This document shows, in pieces, positions 37,098 to 49,610 of a stretch of 64,000 bases of DNA; positions within the stretch are counted from its first letter, which is position 1; every line of letters starts with the position of its first letter. The stretch comes from Kryptolebias marmoratus (lineage: Eukaryota > Chordata > Actinopteri > Cyprinodontiformes > Rivulidae): positions 10,288,714-10,352,713 of the forward strand of contig NC_051438.1 in NCBI RefSeq assembly GCF_001649575.2, read 5' to 3'. The notes under the pieces are model-generated. The model ran no database searches and had not been told where the DNA came from. It saw only the letters and a program-made list of their open reading frames with translations. A program made the translations under genes and the position numbers.

Positions 37098-39199
37098 AGG
37101 CTTGAGTTAAAAATAGCCCAGCGTTCCCCATGCATAATGAATGGACAGAGACTGCGCTAACGCTAGCTCTTTCCAGGAGCGATCTGCTACGCTTTGTTTA
37201 GCCGTCGCAGCTCCCCTCCCCTGCCCTCCCGCCCGACCACCACCCTGCCGGCGTTCTGACGGAAGCATTCCCAGACAGGTGCTACTAGCCAGATGGTATT
37301 CCCACATAAACATTTGCAGATCAATTCCCTGCCAATCCCCAGCAACAGCGTCTCTTTCCCATTTACTTGACATGCTTTACTGGGAGCACAAGTCACGCCG
37401 ATCCACCTGTTAACTTAGGTAATGGTGGACTACTTTAGAAGAACGCAAACTCTGAAAACACACACAAACACACACATACAAACAGCATGTAACTTCCTGA
37501 GGATTATCTCGCCGTGGTCAGTTTCTGCCTGGCTTGGTAAGGCTTATTTCCTGCCCAGCATCCAGCTCTCTACATGACAACTGCAAACACACACATGTAG
37601 ATAGGCGTGCACTTTCACAGCACATGCAGAAGCTGTTGATGTTTCTAGGTGGGCTCATTTAAAAAAAATGTTTTCCTCCTAGCTCACAGCCATTCCTATG
37701 CCTTTTTACATGCCAGGGTATGCTTACGCAGTGCCAGGCTGCCACTTTAAACTCATTTAAGTCGATTTTAATGGATGCCCAAAGCCAAGGACTCTCTCTG
37801 CACCCATTAGATCTGCAGTCCTTTCTGGAAAACATAGCAATTTGCAATTTTATCTCAGTGTCTTTCCCTCTTTCCATTCAAGCCTCTTTCTTTCACCCTC
37901 TAAGCTTTCATCAGTTTACCCCTTTTTTCTTCTTCTCTGCCTCTTTGACTTCTTCTATCTCCTTTTCAGTCGCGTTCTTCTGTTTTTACCGAGGTGCTTT
38001 TGGATGCTCTCATCTCTCTCTTGCTCCCGTTTTTGATTTTTTTTTTCATGCTAGATGTCTCATTAAACACCTTCAAAAGTCAAAGTTTGACTTTCTCAAT
38101 CTCTGCTCCCATTTGCCTCGTTGCGGCTCTTTCTCCTGCCTCTCTGTAAGTCTTTTTTTTCCCTTTCCCCCCCTGTCTTCGTTGCTCTTGCACGCCGTCT
38201 GCACGTACACACTCGGCAGAGACTGAAAGAAGCCCCCGGAACAGAAAAGTGTGGGCGTATGCGAACAGGAATGAGAGGAAGAGAGACCGGGCCTGCAAGC
38301 CTCGCTCTCCCTTCTTTGCCAGCGTCTGCCATTAGGGTGTCAGTGGCAGAGTGAATTTATTTGCTGTGCGGTTACTGGGCTAATGATTGATGTTGCCCCA
38401 GCAAACAGTAAACCAATTAGAAGGCTGATGTAACGTCATTTTAAAAGCCTCCTAATCACGTTGCTCTTGAACCTGGGACCCGGGCCTTCCCTAATGAAGA
38501 TTTATACTGGATCAAAGGAGAGCCTAACGCCATTAACAATAGATTGTATTCCACCAAAAATCACATTAGGACTTCTCTGCCCACCCCTCTCCCTCCCATC
38601 AGGCCGCTGCTAAATATATCTGCTGATTACAAGTGCAGATGCGCCGAGGAGCGAGGAAACAGAGGAAGAGCGGGAATGAAAAGAAGAAGGGAGCCGAAAG
38701 TTGGCCCGCAACTGTTGAGGAGAAACACATAGACTGATGAACGAACTCATCACCGCGGATGTTTGCGTGTGTGTTTGCGAGGAAGAAAAATAGTCGCAAG
38801 CCGCCGATATGAGCTCACAGGGCCCGAAACAACCAACAAGACAAAGTCTGGTGATGAAAGTAAAAGCTTGGAGCTAGAACTAGTTTGTCTTTGCAACACC
38901 GATCCTCCTGCTGGCACCAAAAATTCATCATTCCCTTACCTTTCACTTTCTGCTGGATTATTAATGTCATATGCAAAATAAGTACAAGCACAGCAGCTCA
39001 CTGTCATCTGCATGCGGCAGAGAGTAGAGGTTGCCTTTACTTGCATCATTGTTTTTTGGTGATGTAGCTTAAAAAGGTGGCAGGGTGACATTTGAGATGT
39101 AATCCATTAAAAAGTCAACTTCTGTCTGTTTAATTGTTGAGCCCCATAAAAGGTCAAGTCAAGTTATAGTGAATGTTTCTTTTTTTCAGTTTTTGATTA

Positions 39200-39510
39200 T
39201 ACCCATTCAAACCTTGAAAAATATGTATTTTTTGCAATTTTATACAATATTACAAGGTCTCTGTTTTAGAGTATGTGCTGTGAATGACTCTCAGTTATTG
39301 CCAAACTAAATTTTAGCAAAATATCTGTAAAATTGACTGAAATACAGACATTCTTATGTTTTCAAAGGTCGGCTGGCTTTGGTACCAATTTTAAATTAAT
39401 CAGTTGTAGATGTATACCCAATGATTACTTCATGAACGTTTTCTTAAAATCCATCCAGTGCCTCATGAGATATTTTGCTAACAGACAGAGACATGCACAA
39501 ACACAGACAT
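39200..39510 (+). repeat. modular 285-bp repeat, copy D (one unit)
   Basis: A diverged leader (AACCTTGAAAAATATG) leads into one unit with TGAATGACTCTCAGTTATTGC, ATCTGTAAAATTGACTGA, AAATCCATCCAGTGCCTCAT and GATATTTTGCTAACAGACAG. It lies about 250 bp from the donor of the 39759 exon. Confidence 0.75.
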
Positions 39511-39694
39511 GGGCAGACACTCCTTTCAGCAGCTGGTGACAAATGGGATCAGATCAGAACAAGATGTGATGTCTATTTAAAGTCAAAACTTTCTTGGCAT
39601 TTCACTTCAAACCAGATCAGGAAATGGACACATGATGAGGTAATGCAGTGAGATGGGAAACAGATCAGATATTAATGCAAACACAAAATATATG

Positions 39695-39695
39695 G

Positions 39696-39726
<31 letters not shown>
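39695..39726. repeat. (TA)n-rich tract
   Basis: An imperfect TATA run about 30 bp from the donor of the 39759 exon, on its intron side. Confidence 0.85.
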
Positions 39727-39758
39727 AAGTTGGCTGAAATGGAGCACTCGCTTCTTAC

Positions 39759-39965
39759 CCGTAGAGGAGGGCTGAGCTCGGAGCAAGTATGAGTCATCTC
39801 GGTGGGGCTCCAGGTGAGAGTGGGTGGAGTTTTTCTCCAGCAGGGGCACCTGGCATTCCCTGATGGGTGGAGATGGACCGGAGGAGGGGTGGTGGGGGGC
39901 TGACGAGGAGGAAGGGAGGGAAGGTGGGAGCAGGGTGGAGGAGGAGGTTGGAGGGAGTGGGCGAC
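39759..39965 (-). CDS. tenm2: teneurin-2 exon: Ser/Pro-rich intracellular domain
   Basis: First visible coding exon of the teneurin gene. It encodes a piece of the cytoplasmic N-terminal domain, which in teneurins links the receptor to the cytoskeleton and can be released for signalling. The reading starts with the last two bases of a Gly codon and gives RPLPPTSSSTLLPP, a Ser/Pro stretch, then CQVPLLEKN and SYLLRAQPSST. It ends after the first base of a codon. This matches the vertebrate teneurin-2 segment containing GRPLPPTSSS, CQMPLL and SYLLRA, as I recall it. The acceptor is a pyrimidine-rich run ending CCTCCAG. The donor is ACGG followed by GTAAGA. The length of 207 nt (2+204+1) fits the phase of the next exon. 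Roughly 150 residues of N-terminus should precede it; I find no exon for them above this point, so the start codon is probably outside the window. Confidence 0.9.
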
Positions 39966-41430
39966 CTGGAGGATGGAAGGGACAGGAAGAGAAAAGGGAC
40001 AGAAAGGGATGTTAGACAAAAACAGATGACTGACAGTGGCAGAGGTCTGCTCAAAGAGGCTTAATGAAACATGAAAACCACTGATGTGTGAAAAGTCAGA
40101 ATTTCTTAAAAGGCCAGTTCACCTAGGATACAGAAAAACAAGTTTTTACTCATAACTATTGTATCTCATCAAGTTATATATAGATAGATAAACATCTTAG
40201 CAGAGGTGAGTAAAAATGAGCATTTCTACTGAAAATCTGATACATTAAATATATGCTTTCTCTCAAAACCTAAAGTTGTGAGCATTCACTTACAGCCAAC
40301 TTAACCCTCAAAACAGAGAGAGAGACAAAGAGAGGTAGAGAAGCTCTTATAACTTTGGGTCAATTTGACCTGAAGGCCACAGGAGGGTCAAATCATACTT
40401 GAGCTGAGCTGCAGGCTGAACCCAACAGAACCATCCAGAAAACCCGTTCTTTCAGATGCGGTAAGAGTAAAATGGAGCAGACTGGATGCAGATCCAAAAC
40501 GTTTCTGCGGAATCAATTCTTCTAAATGCATTATCAGGTGACAGACATTTAATCTTTCATTTTTCACTCAGATGCAGTTAGAAGAGACTGATTCGATCAC
40601 AGCTTTCACAAGTTTTTTCATGATTTCTTTTATAAAATCTATTTACTTTTTCTTTTAGCTCTTCATGTAAAAATGTGTGATAACTGCCGCTGAATCCACA
40701 CAAATAAAAGAAATGTTTCTTGTCGAACGGCAGCCAAAATTTGAAGACAAAACAAATTCCAAACTACTTTCTGTTATATACGTACATTAAAGAGTCATAT
40801 GCCTACAACTATAGCCTGATCATTAGCTACTTGTCATAAGCACAAATCAATTGTTAGAAAAGAGCGCAAGTGCGTCTCATCGCTAACAAATCTAAATTTC
40901 ATTTGCTAGCAGAGTTATGAAATGTTTCCTCTATCAAATGTCACATAGTCCCACTTAAACACAAATGGTTGGGAGAGGACCTACATCCATTGTTCGATCG
41001 TCCTCTACATGGGTGAAACAAAAGAAAGTTAACAGTCAAGTCTTTAAATAGTCAGAGCCAAGGGATGCGTGGACACAATCAGGCTGTCCCATACACCAGA
41101 GAGAGACAAAGAGACGGATGGAGAGAATTCACTCTACTCTCCAAAGGTTTGGAATCAAGGACAAAGACAAATCTAATAAATTCTATTTAGAGACGGCTCA
41201 AAATATAGAATAATTATGGCTGCCATATTTGCAGCTCAATCAATCAACAATAAGGGTAAGAATGAGGCCACTGAGTCCAGTCAATCCACCGAAGGACTCA
41301 GGTTATTAGAGCTACTAATTAGGTGTCGACCAAAGACGTTCAAATGCTTATTGTCTCCTGATTTTACATTTGAAATTATAGCCTGAGGTGCCTGTGATGT
41401 TTTCTTTATACATATTTACTAATTAGCTAA

Positions 41431-42025
41431 GGAGTTCAAGTATGTGGAAGTCATGTTTATGAGTAATGTTAGGATGGAAGGAGAGATGAATCAACCGATT
41501 GGGGCTTTTTCTGCAGTAATAGAGGTGCTGCTCTGGTCTGTTGTGGTGAAGAAGTTTAGCTATAAGGTGAAGCTCTCAATTTACTGCTTTGTCTAACAGT
41601 CCATCCCTCATCTATGTTCATGAGGTATGAATCATGACCAAAAGAACAAGACCAGATAAAAACTGCTGAAAGAATCTTCTTTCATAGAGGGGCTGGACTC
41701 AGCCTTAGAGATTAGGTGAGGACCTCCATCATCCGGGGTGAGCTCAGAATGGAGTTATTGCTCCTCTACTTTGAAAGAAGTCAGCTGAGGTGGTTTGGGC
41801 ATGAGATTAGGATGCCTATTGGATGTTCTCCTTCTGGAAATTTTTTGTGCAAGTCCCACTGGGAGGAGACCGCAAGGCAGACCCAGAACTTGTTGGGTGA
41901 GTTATCATGTTTGGGACTGCCCTGGGATCCAGCAGGAGGAGTGGAAGAAAGCGATGTCTACATTTCCCTCCTCAACCCGTTACCTCCATGACCCGACCTT
42001 GGAAAAAAGCAGAAAAAAAGGATGG
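41431..42025 (+). mobile_element. decayed RTE/Rex3-like retrotransposon 3' end
   Basis: The translated sequence keeps the end of a non-LTR reverse transcriptase in two frames. One frame (about 41716-41860) has ERSQLRWFGHEIRMP. A second frame (about 41830-41990) has SPTGRRPQGRPRTCW and then WDCPGIQQEEWKKA. Upstream, 41431-41620 aligns by eye with the usual fish nucleotide consensus (GGAGTTCAAGTATGTGG, GGTGAAGCTCTCAATTTAC). The 3' end runs into AAAAAGGATGGACTGATGG, a decayed version of the GATG-type tail. Frameshifts and stops show it is dead. The element is 5'-truncated, as usual. It sits on the strand opposite to tenm2. Confidence 0.75.
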
Positions 42026-45000
42026 ACTGATGGACTCTTTGTTTTGAGGCAATGATTTGTTCTTAAGTTTTGCAAACTTGTTCCATTCTTTTATTTGCAT
42101 TCTGCACCAGGTAAACAAAATTCCTCTGTGCAAGCTTTCAGAAGCTCGGCCTGTTTTTTTTTTCCTTCATGTTTTTGTTTTGTATTGAACAGAAATGATT
42201 AGAAACAAATCAAAAAGAAAAGAAGTAAGATGCTGAAGAAAAGGAAATGACAGTTTAACGTTTGTGCAATTCCCTCTTTTTTTAATTGACGCTTCATCAG
42301 AAGACGGTGTGATTTTAATTTGACAGCATTCAGCACACCATCGCTCAGTATTGGCAGAAGTCAAAATCTGCAAAAATGCAATGATAGATGGAGGGACTTC
42401 TTTAGGTGACTGTGCAATTCTGCTCACATCAGGGAAACAACACATGGCCGAGGGAGGGGGGGAAAATCAATGCAGATATCAGTTAAGGCACAAAACAGTC
42501 GGGCAGAGCTGTTGGCTAACTCGCCCACTTGTGCTGCATCAAAATGAAACACATAAATCATTAATATATACATGTCTGACTCTGGGTGTCCTCGCTGCTT
42601 TGTGGAAAAAGTATTTGATAGAATCAGAGGCCGACCGACGCCTCTCGTCCTGCTGCCCTAGCTGCTCCACCTTGGAGCTTTGCATCATGGAAACCAGAGC
42701 TCGGATCGATCCGTAGCCCCATGTTAACTGCACCCCAGAGAGGCGGCAGCCTCGTCTGCTGTTCAGGTATGTGCGCGCGCGTGCCTCTGTGTGTCCATAC
42801 GGTCAATCTCATCACAGAGCTAACAGAGAAAAATGGATAAACAGTGGCAAAGCAAACACTGTGCCTGACAGGAGGGAAAAGGAGATGAGAAGGGAGGGAC
42901 GGTGAGAGACGAATGGGGAGGCGGGAGAGACATTACGGTCACAGGAGTAACCAAGGAGAATAAAGACTAAAAGAAATATAAAAGAGAGAAGAAAAACAAA
43001 AAAGGGACAAAATTGAGGACAACCCAGACAATATGAGCTGACAAAGCTATTGTTGATAAAAAAAATAGGGAAAAGTAGCAATAGATGAGAGTATAATTTG
43101 GATGAGAGTAGACAATCATCCAACATATGCAATTTGATTTTTGGACTAAACAAAGGAAATGAGATTTTGAGTGACAAGTGCTGACTCATGCCTTGCCTTT
43201 ACTCTCTAATCCAAACGGTTTTAGTCATTGGATTGATTCAGGAGGAGAAGACACACCCACACAACAAGACATCCTGACCTATCCGTGCCTTAACCCCACT
43301 AACCATAACCCTAAATTTACTGCAATAATACGATAACTCACTTTAATCTGCAGAGTACCTACTTCTATTCTCCTGGATACCTACTTCAATAATTATCTTT
43401 TTAGCTTTTAACTAAAACTCAACAAACCTACATATGACCCTTTAGGCTGGCAACTTACCATAACCTATTCTATAAATTAAAAACCTTTAAGAATCATTCC
43501 TACTGTTCCTGGGCTACACAGAGGAGATGGGATCTTGAGTTTGTTCCTTAACTTAGGCCCTCTAATCCAAACTGTTTTAGTTATTGAAATAATTCAGAAC
43601 GACTCTCTGAGATACAAGAAACACACCCTTTACCCTAGACTGATCAAAAAGGAGGTATAGGCCATGAACAAGTATAAAAAAAGGAAAAAGCTGATCCCTC
43701 ATTCTGGAAATAATGTTGTGAAAAGATTAGTATATTTCACAAGGCCTGTAATGAGGCTATTTGTGACAACGGGCAATGAAAAACGCCCATGTTTAAGACC
43801 GTTTTACTGCTGTTGTACGGCTTTATCACAACTTTGTGAGTCTGAACTCGTGCGCACGGAGCTATGTGTATGTGAGCGTGGTTATTAATATTTTAAATCA
43901 CTTTAATTACAAAAAAAGGAAAAATTGCACCAGTTGGCCAAAAGCAATTAAGGGAACTTTAATCTCCTTAGCAATTATGCTGTGGGGCATCCTTAACGCA
44001 GTCATTTCTGCCTGCTACATTTCTAGAAAGGTCAGTGAAAATTGCTTTGTGTTATTAGAACAAAGACTTGGCAATGAGCTTGCGAGGTTCTCTTGACAAT
44101 TTGTTCGCTGCCATCCTTCAGCCGCCTTCCTGGCCATCTGTATCCAGTCCTCTCTGTGCCCGTCTCTCACTCCGTGAATCTGCCGTTCTCTCGCAAGTGT
44201 TGATTAGTGTGAAAAAAGTAGTGTATTGTGTGTGTGAGTGCGTGTGTATGTGTGGAGGGGTATTCTTGTCTGAAGCACTGTATTAAAAGCCTCACTGTCC
44301 CTTGTTGATTTGACTACAATGTTAAGAAAAGCAAACAAAACACAGTCATGATTAGGTTGGTGTGAAGACACTTGCTTCTGTAAGCCACACAAGTGTGCAC
44401 GCCCTGCCTGTTGCTGTGTTCCTGCACGCCTTTACTGAATCATCTCATTGTAATTTTTGGATAATTTATCATCTCTCCTCGAAGCCCTCCCTCGTCGCGC
44501 AAACTCACACTCCTCCGAGTTCTCTCCTCCTCTCTTTTCGGAGTGTCTGTCCTTCCCTCCTGCCTCAATCTGTCCATCCGTCCACCCATCTGGCGGAGGT
44601 GAGGAGCGTTAGGCCGAGGAGAGGAAAGTGGAGTGGAGCGAAGGATGGAGCGACAGCTGGAGCCCAGTCAGACAAGGAGAAACAAATTACCCCTCTAACG
44701 AGAGCCATTCATCATCTCTTCATCTCTCCCTTCTTTTATCCCTCGCTTCTCGCACACCTCTCCATGAAGCACACCTGGATAGCAACTCCGGCAGAAAAAT
44801 AACGTCATAACCTAACGCACAACTTTAGCCGATGTTGCTCTCGTTTATTCCCCACCGGTGTGGCTTGTGCTTCAGAGTCAGTCAGTCAGCATACGCTTTC
44901 ACAATGATAACAAAACAAAAAAAACTAACGGCGGGGGTGTGGCGGTGTTGGAGGGGTCCAACGTGATAAGGCTGATGTGAAATGATTGGCGCGTGAGCTC

Positions 45001-47329
45001 GAAGAGTGAGGAAAGAGAAGCGCCGTAGCCTCGCTGGCACATGGAGAGACTCATTACCATGGCTGCTGTCATCACAGATGTTGGACTGAGGGGGAGCTGT
45101 CAGTCAGCGTGTGTGAGTCTAACTGTACCCAAAAGTGTGTGTATGTGTGTGTTAGTGCCTGACAGTATACTGGGGGCTATTTAGACAGCTGCTGACACAA
45201 TGAGCCCTTTTCTCTATTTAGTGCAGTCTGTCTCCTCCATCTCAATTTCTTTTCCTGTTTCTCCTCCTTTCCCCCCTCTTTTTTTTTCTTGTTTTACTCA
45301 AGGCTTTGCCTCCTCTTCCTCCCTTATTCATTGCTTTGTAATATCTTAGATTTAGTTTAACTGTGCATCTTGCACACCTGTTGTTGTCTTTATGTGCGAG
45401 CAACAAATGGATCCAGGAATGTTTCGAGCTCATTTGCTTTGTGCTTGCAAATGTTTCTTCTAACCCTTTCCCTTTTCCTCTGTAATCAGCTGCAGAGAAT
45501 GAGCGACACAGTGACTAAAGAGGGAAAGGACAGATGAGTCTAAAATTTAGCGGACATGTTTTAATTAATAAAGTTGGGTTCTAGTAGCCCAAAGAGAAGA
45601 TTGTATCACTGGCTGTTTCTTTGATGTGTAACAGAGTGTCCGGGTTCTTCTCTCGCCTGAAGCTCTCCTCTGCTCGTGCTCAGTTCCTCTCTGTCTCTCT
45701 CTGTCGCCCTGAGCTCATGTTTAGGATGCCTTCTTCCCAGGAGAAACAGAAAAGGTGCCACTTTCAGCTTTTCAAAATTCTTTGAGACTTAAATTTGAGG
45801 CTTATAATTTAAACTACTTAGAGACTGTCATTTAAAATTTTATTTTTTTTGTCCCTGAAATGTGACAATAATAATCACATGTAATTACATTTGACCAATT
45901 AATGTGTCAGTGTTAGGTCACTCAGTTTGGCTTATGAAAATAAAAAATATGGAAAGCTATCAATTTTAGCCATTATCCACTAACATCAGCTCTCTATCTC
46001 TGATAATAAACTGATTCTTATGCAATCTCTCTGTAAAACTACATGTTAAAGGTATTGAAACCAATAAATAAAGCCCCAAGATACCCTCACACGTATACAA
46101 ACTCAATAATTTTTTTTCTTTTTTTGAAGAAAAGGGTGTTTGACTATGGCGCAAATGTATTAGTCAATACAGACATCTTAAATAATTGCCATGATTTATC
46201 ATTTACTTTGGGAGAACTGTGAAATAACTTATTTTGAAATGAACAGGATAAAACAAACATGACTGGCAATGAGTGCTTTTGGGCTTTTAGCAAGAGCTGA
46301 AGGCACAAAGTCACAAAGAAAAGCTCTAAAACTCACGACAAGATGAGCATCACTTCCAAATGCACTGCAGAACAAAGACGATTTTTTTTTTCTTTTTCTG
46401 ATGAAGTGCTCTCATGATTGTTATACGCTTGAATAAAATGGGACAAACTGTAAATCCTTAAGAATTTAGATCAATGCCAGAATTATCCCTTCACCCTCTT
46501 CCCGTAACTTTTGTCATCTCAATCATGATTTTTGTTTGGTGCTATTCAAACGGCGATTGAACATCCTGCACACAGTGTTGAGTCTAAATAGACTAGGTAA
46601 AAAGCATGAAAGCCACACGCCGGCATGCTTTTTACTGTTTACTGTTCCCTGGCGCAATTATGATAGTTAACGAGGTAAATCCATCAACTCATAACAAGAG
46701 ACAAGTAAATAGCCCCTTTTTTGAGTGAATCTCCCTATACTTCTAAACAACATATGTACACTATGTTGTACATATGTGCACTCATTCTTTTTTAGGTCAA
46801 GAATCAAATCCAAATCTACTAAAGCTGACACCATCACTGTTTAGAAGTAATCAGTCTGGGTGATTCGTGACCTCTCAACAATATCCTCGTATGAGGAGAT
46901 GTGCACAAGAATAATATGAGCTACTATCAATAGGAAATAAAAAATAGGAGATGTGTTCTGTAATTTGTGCAATGTGTCATTAAATGAATCACATCAGAAA
47001 AAACAAACAAACCACAAAACTCACAGCTAAACGAGAGGTCTTTAGTGTTCGATACTGAGTGTAACACTGACTTCTTTTCATTGACTTATTTTGGTTATGA
47101 GTTATGTAAATGTATACAGTGCACAAACACACAGACTGTATCGATAAACAGACACCGTTATTGGCAAAAAAAAAGATGTATAATGCAACACAGGGCTTAA
47201 AGAAAACAAAAAAGTGTTTATGTACTTTAAAGCTGAGTATGAGTACACAATCAAATAGTTTCTATTGTTTAGATTTGCTCAAGCTTCACTTTGATATGAT
47301 AAGATTAGGTGAATGAATAAAACTAGGAC

Positions 47330-47985
47330 TCCTTGGAGGAATGCATACCATTGACTGCCTTGCAAGCCAAAGGTTTAAACAAGGATATCATGTGATTTGT
47401 TAGTGCCTGAAGTATGTGATTGAGATGGCTCCTAGCTACTACCAAACCAAAATTTGACTCAATATCTTTAAAATTGAGTAATAGTCACATTTGTGTTACC
47501 AAAGGTAAATTACCTGTAGTGGCCATCTTGAATTGGGTTGACTCCAAAAGTTATTGAATTGTAAATGTGCATCCAATGATTACTTTATGGGAGTTTCATT
47601 AAAATCTGTTTAGTGGTTTAATGCTTCATGAGATGTGTTGCTTACTGACATCATGGTTGACTCAATCAGTTAATGCCAAAGTTTTAAAACAAGGATGACG
47701 CTCCGCTATGATCAGACCAAATCTTAACTCAGTATTTGTAAAATTGTCAGAGTTATATCCGTTTTTGTAAATAATAAGGTTGATTATTTGTTGTGGCCAT
47801 CTTGAACTGGATTGATTCCAAAAGTGAAACGTTATAGATGAACATCTGCCAGTTATTTCCTGAGAGTTTCATTAAAATCCATTCAGTCATTCGTGAGGTA
47901 TTTTGCTAACAGACAAGCACATAAACACATACACACAGCCAATTACATGATCACCCACCTAAAGAAGATTTAACTCTTGTATCAC
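47330..47985 (+). repeat. modular 285-bp repeat, copy E (two units)
   Basis: A short leader (GGAATGCATACCATTGAC) precedes two units. The first starts near 47425 (CTCCTAGCTACTACC) and includes GTGGCCATCTTGAATTGGG. The second starts near 47700 and includes GTGGCCATCTTGAACTGG. Each ends in a degraded TTGCTTACTGACA or TTTTGCTAACAGACA. The tail (CAATTACATGATCACCCACC) matches copy B. Confidence 0.75.
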
Positions 47986-49354
47986 CACCCAGGCAAAATC
48001 ATTTTAACTCTGAAACCACACGGCAATAATTTTGGCCTTGTCAGCTTTTTTAGACAGGATGATGAAACTATGTCGTAGTGCTCCTCATCCCAAATGCATG
48101 TGTTTTAAGCTTTACCTACTTGCCGGATTTGTCTGGTGTTGATCATAAGATATAAATTGGTTTTGCAATTTTTTTATTTACTTATGTAGCCATACTGCAC
48201 AGTTTATAAAATAACAAAAATGTAACCAAATACATTTCCATACAGGTGAAGATTTTGCATTTATGGATGTGAACAATGTGCTACAGGGTGCTGCACTGAA
48301 AGGAAACCCCCAGGATTCCAACATGTGCTTCAGGATGTCCATCCTTGATTTCGTCCTCAATCAAGAGGCCATTTTTCATCTTGAAAAGAGGAGAGATGAG
48401 GACAAACCTCACATGACACAAGGTTATACACTCAACCTTTTCACCCAGACGGACAAATGCCGTCCAGGATCTATCTGCATGCGCTAATTGAAACATGGTT
48501 CCCTGTCGCACACGCATGCACCCGTGTTTGTGTGTTTGCAGCCCTTCGCAGCATTAGGATGCTACGGCACAGTCATGCTGTCTACTGTCTGAGATGTCCA
48601 CCCTGTGACTGGGGGCAACCATGGAGGCTGCATTACCATATAAATTACATCCATGTTGCCGCTGCTGCTGAGGATTGATGGTATTGTTATGGATTCTACA
48701 CGTCGGACCCTCATTGAAAACAATCGAATGAAAATAGCCTCCTCCTACAATATAAATACAAACGCGTGCACGGGTCCATGAACAAGCACACTTGGCTAAT
48801 AGTGCGCGCGCATGCAGACATAAACAAGTACACTACACGTGAAAACACATAAAACCGGAAGGACCCTCGACCCAAGGTGCAGAGGGAGAGGCACCGATCT
48901 GCTCAACCTTTCATTCCCTGTGAACAGCTCCGTAATGGAGCTCTGCAGAGGGGGAAATATCTGGGTGAAAAAGGTCCCTGTGCCAGCGTGTGTGTATGTG
49001 TGTGTGTGTGAGGAACCTGGAGAACCTGAACCCATCTGGTTTCTGTTTAAACTAAGTTTTTCTGTGCCAACTAATAAATCAATCTGATAGTGGCAAAGGA
49101 CAAAGGAGAACATAAATCAGCGGGAAAATAATAACGTGAAATGTTGTGTGTCACTTTCCACAAAACCTCAGGGCAACAGCAACTTTAAAAAGTACCTAAA
49201 GTTGTATTTACTTCCAAGTTTGAACTTTTTGTCAAAAAAAAAAAATACATGTATATATATAAATATACAGTGACAACTGCATCTCTGACAAAAATATTTT
49301 TAACCTAAAATACAGGTTGTATATAGTCAGTGTTATGACACCAGCAGGCATGTT

Positions 49355-49610
49355 TTTATGATTTCTCACTTAAACTTAAGTGTGGTACTGTGAAAAGGGT
49401 TAAAGCAGTCAGTACCTTAAATGCAGTAGATAGCTTGTTGTAAATACACAGTTTAGAGAAATAAACCTTTACAATGTATTCCCATTTGCATTGTGTATTT
49501 ATTTACAAAGATGTCTATGATTATTTACTCTGAAGACTGTCTCAGTCAGTGGCACATTTCATGACAAAACACCCCTCATTGCAAAATGAAATGTGAGACA
49601 ACCACGAGTG
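49355..49610. mobile_element. MITE-like element, partial copy 4
   Basis: The left arm at about 49370-49470 (GGTACTGTGAAAAGGGTT, CAGTACCTTAAATGCAGTAG, CAGTTTAGAGAAAT) matches the left arms of the other copies, and a TATTTACAAAGATG core segment follows. The right arm is weak or missing. This is a fragment of the same family. Confidence 0.45.

Larger units (their letters stand above)
31077..39758 (-). other. tenm2 intron, 8.7 kb
   Basis: No exon supported. It contains modular repeat copies at 31840-32225 and 39200-39510, a CA microsatellite at 35986-36020, a clean hairpin at 37060-37097 and a TA-rich run (39695-39726) next to the exon donor. Pieces such as 38340-38520 look like non-repetitive homeobox-type AT/GC mixed sequence and might be conserved non-coding DNA, which I cannot test. 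Confidence 0.7.

Noticed and set aside
43290..43315. AACCATAACCCTAA, considered as interstitial telomere repeat
   Set aside because: Only one or two imperfect units; vertebrate telomere repeats need several exact TTAGGG units.
48257..48520. Frame with MDVNNVLQG, considered as a teneurin first exon because the family starts MDVKD
   Set aside because: It is on the plus strand, opposite to the gene, and resemblance stops after three residues.
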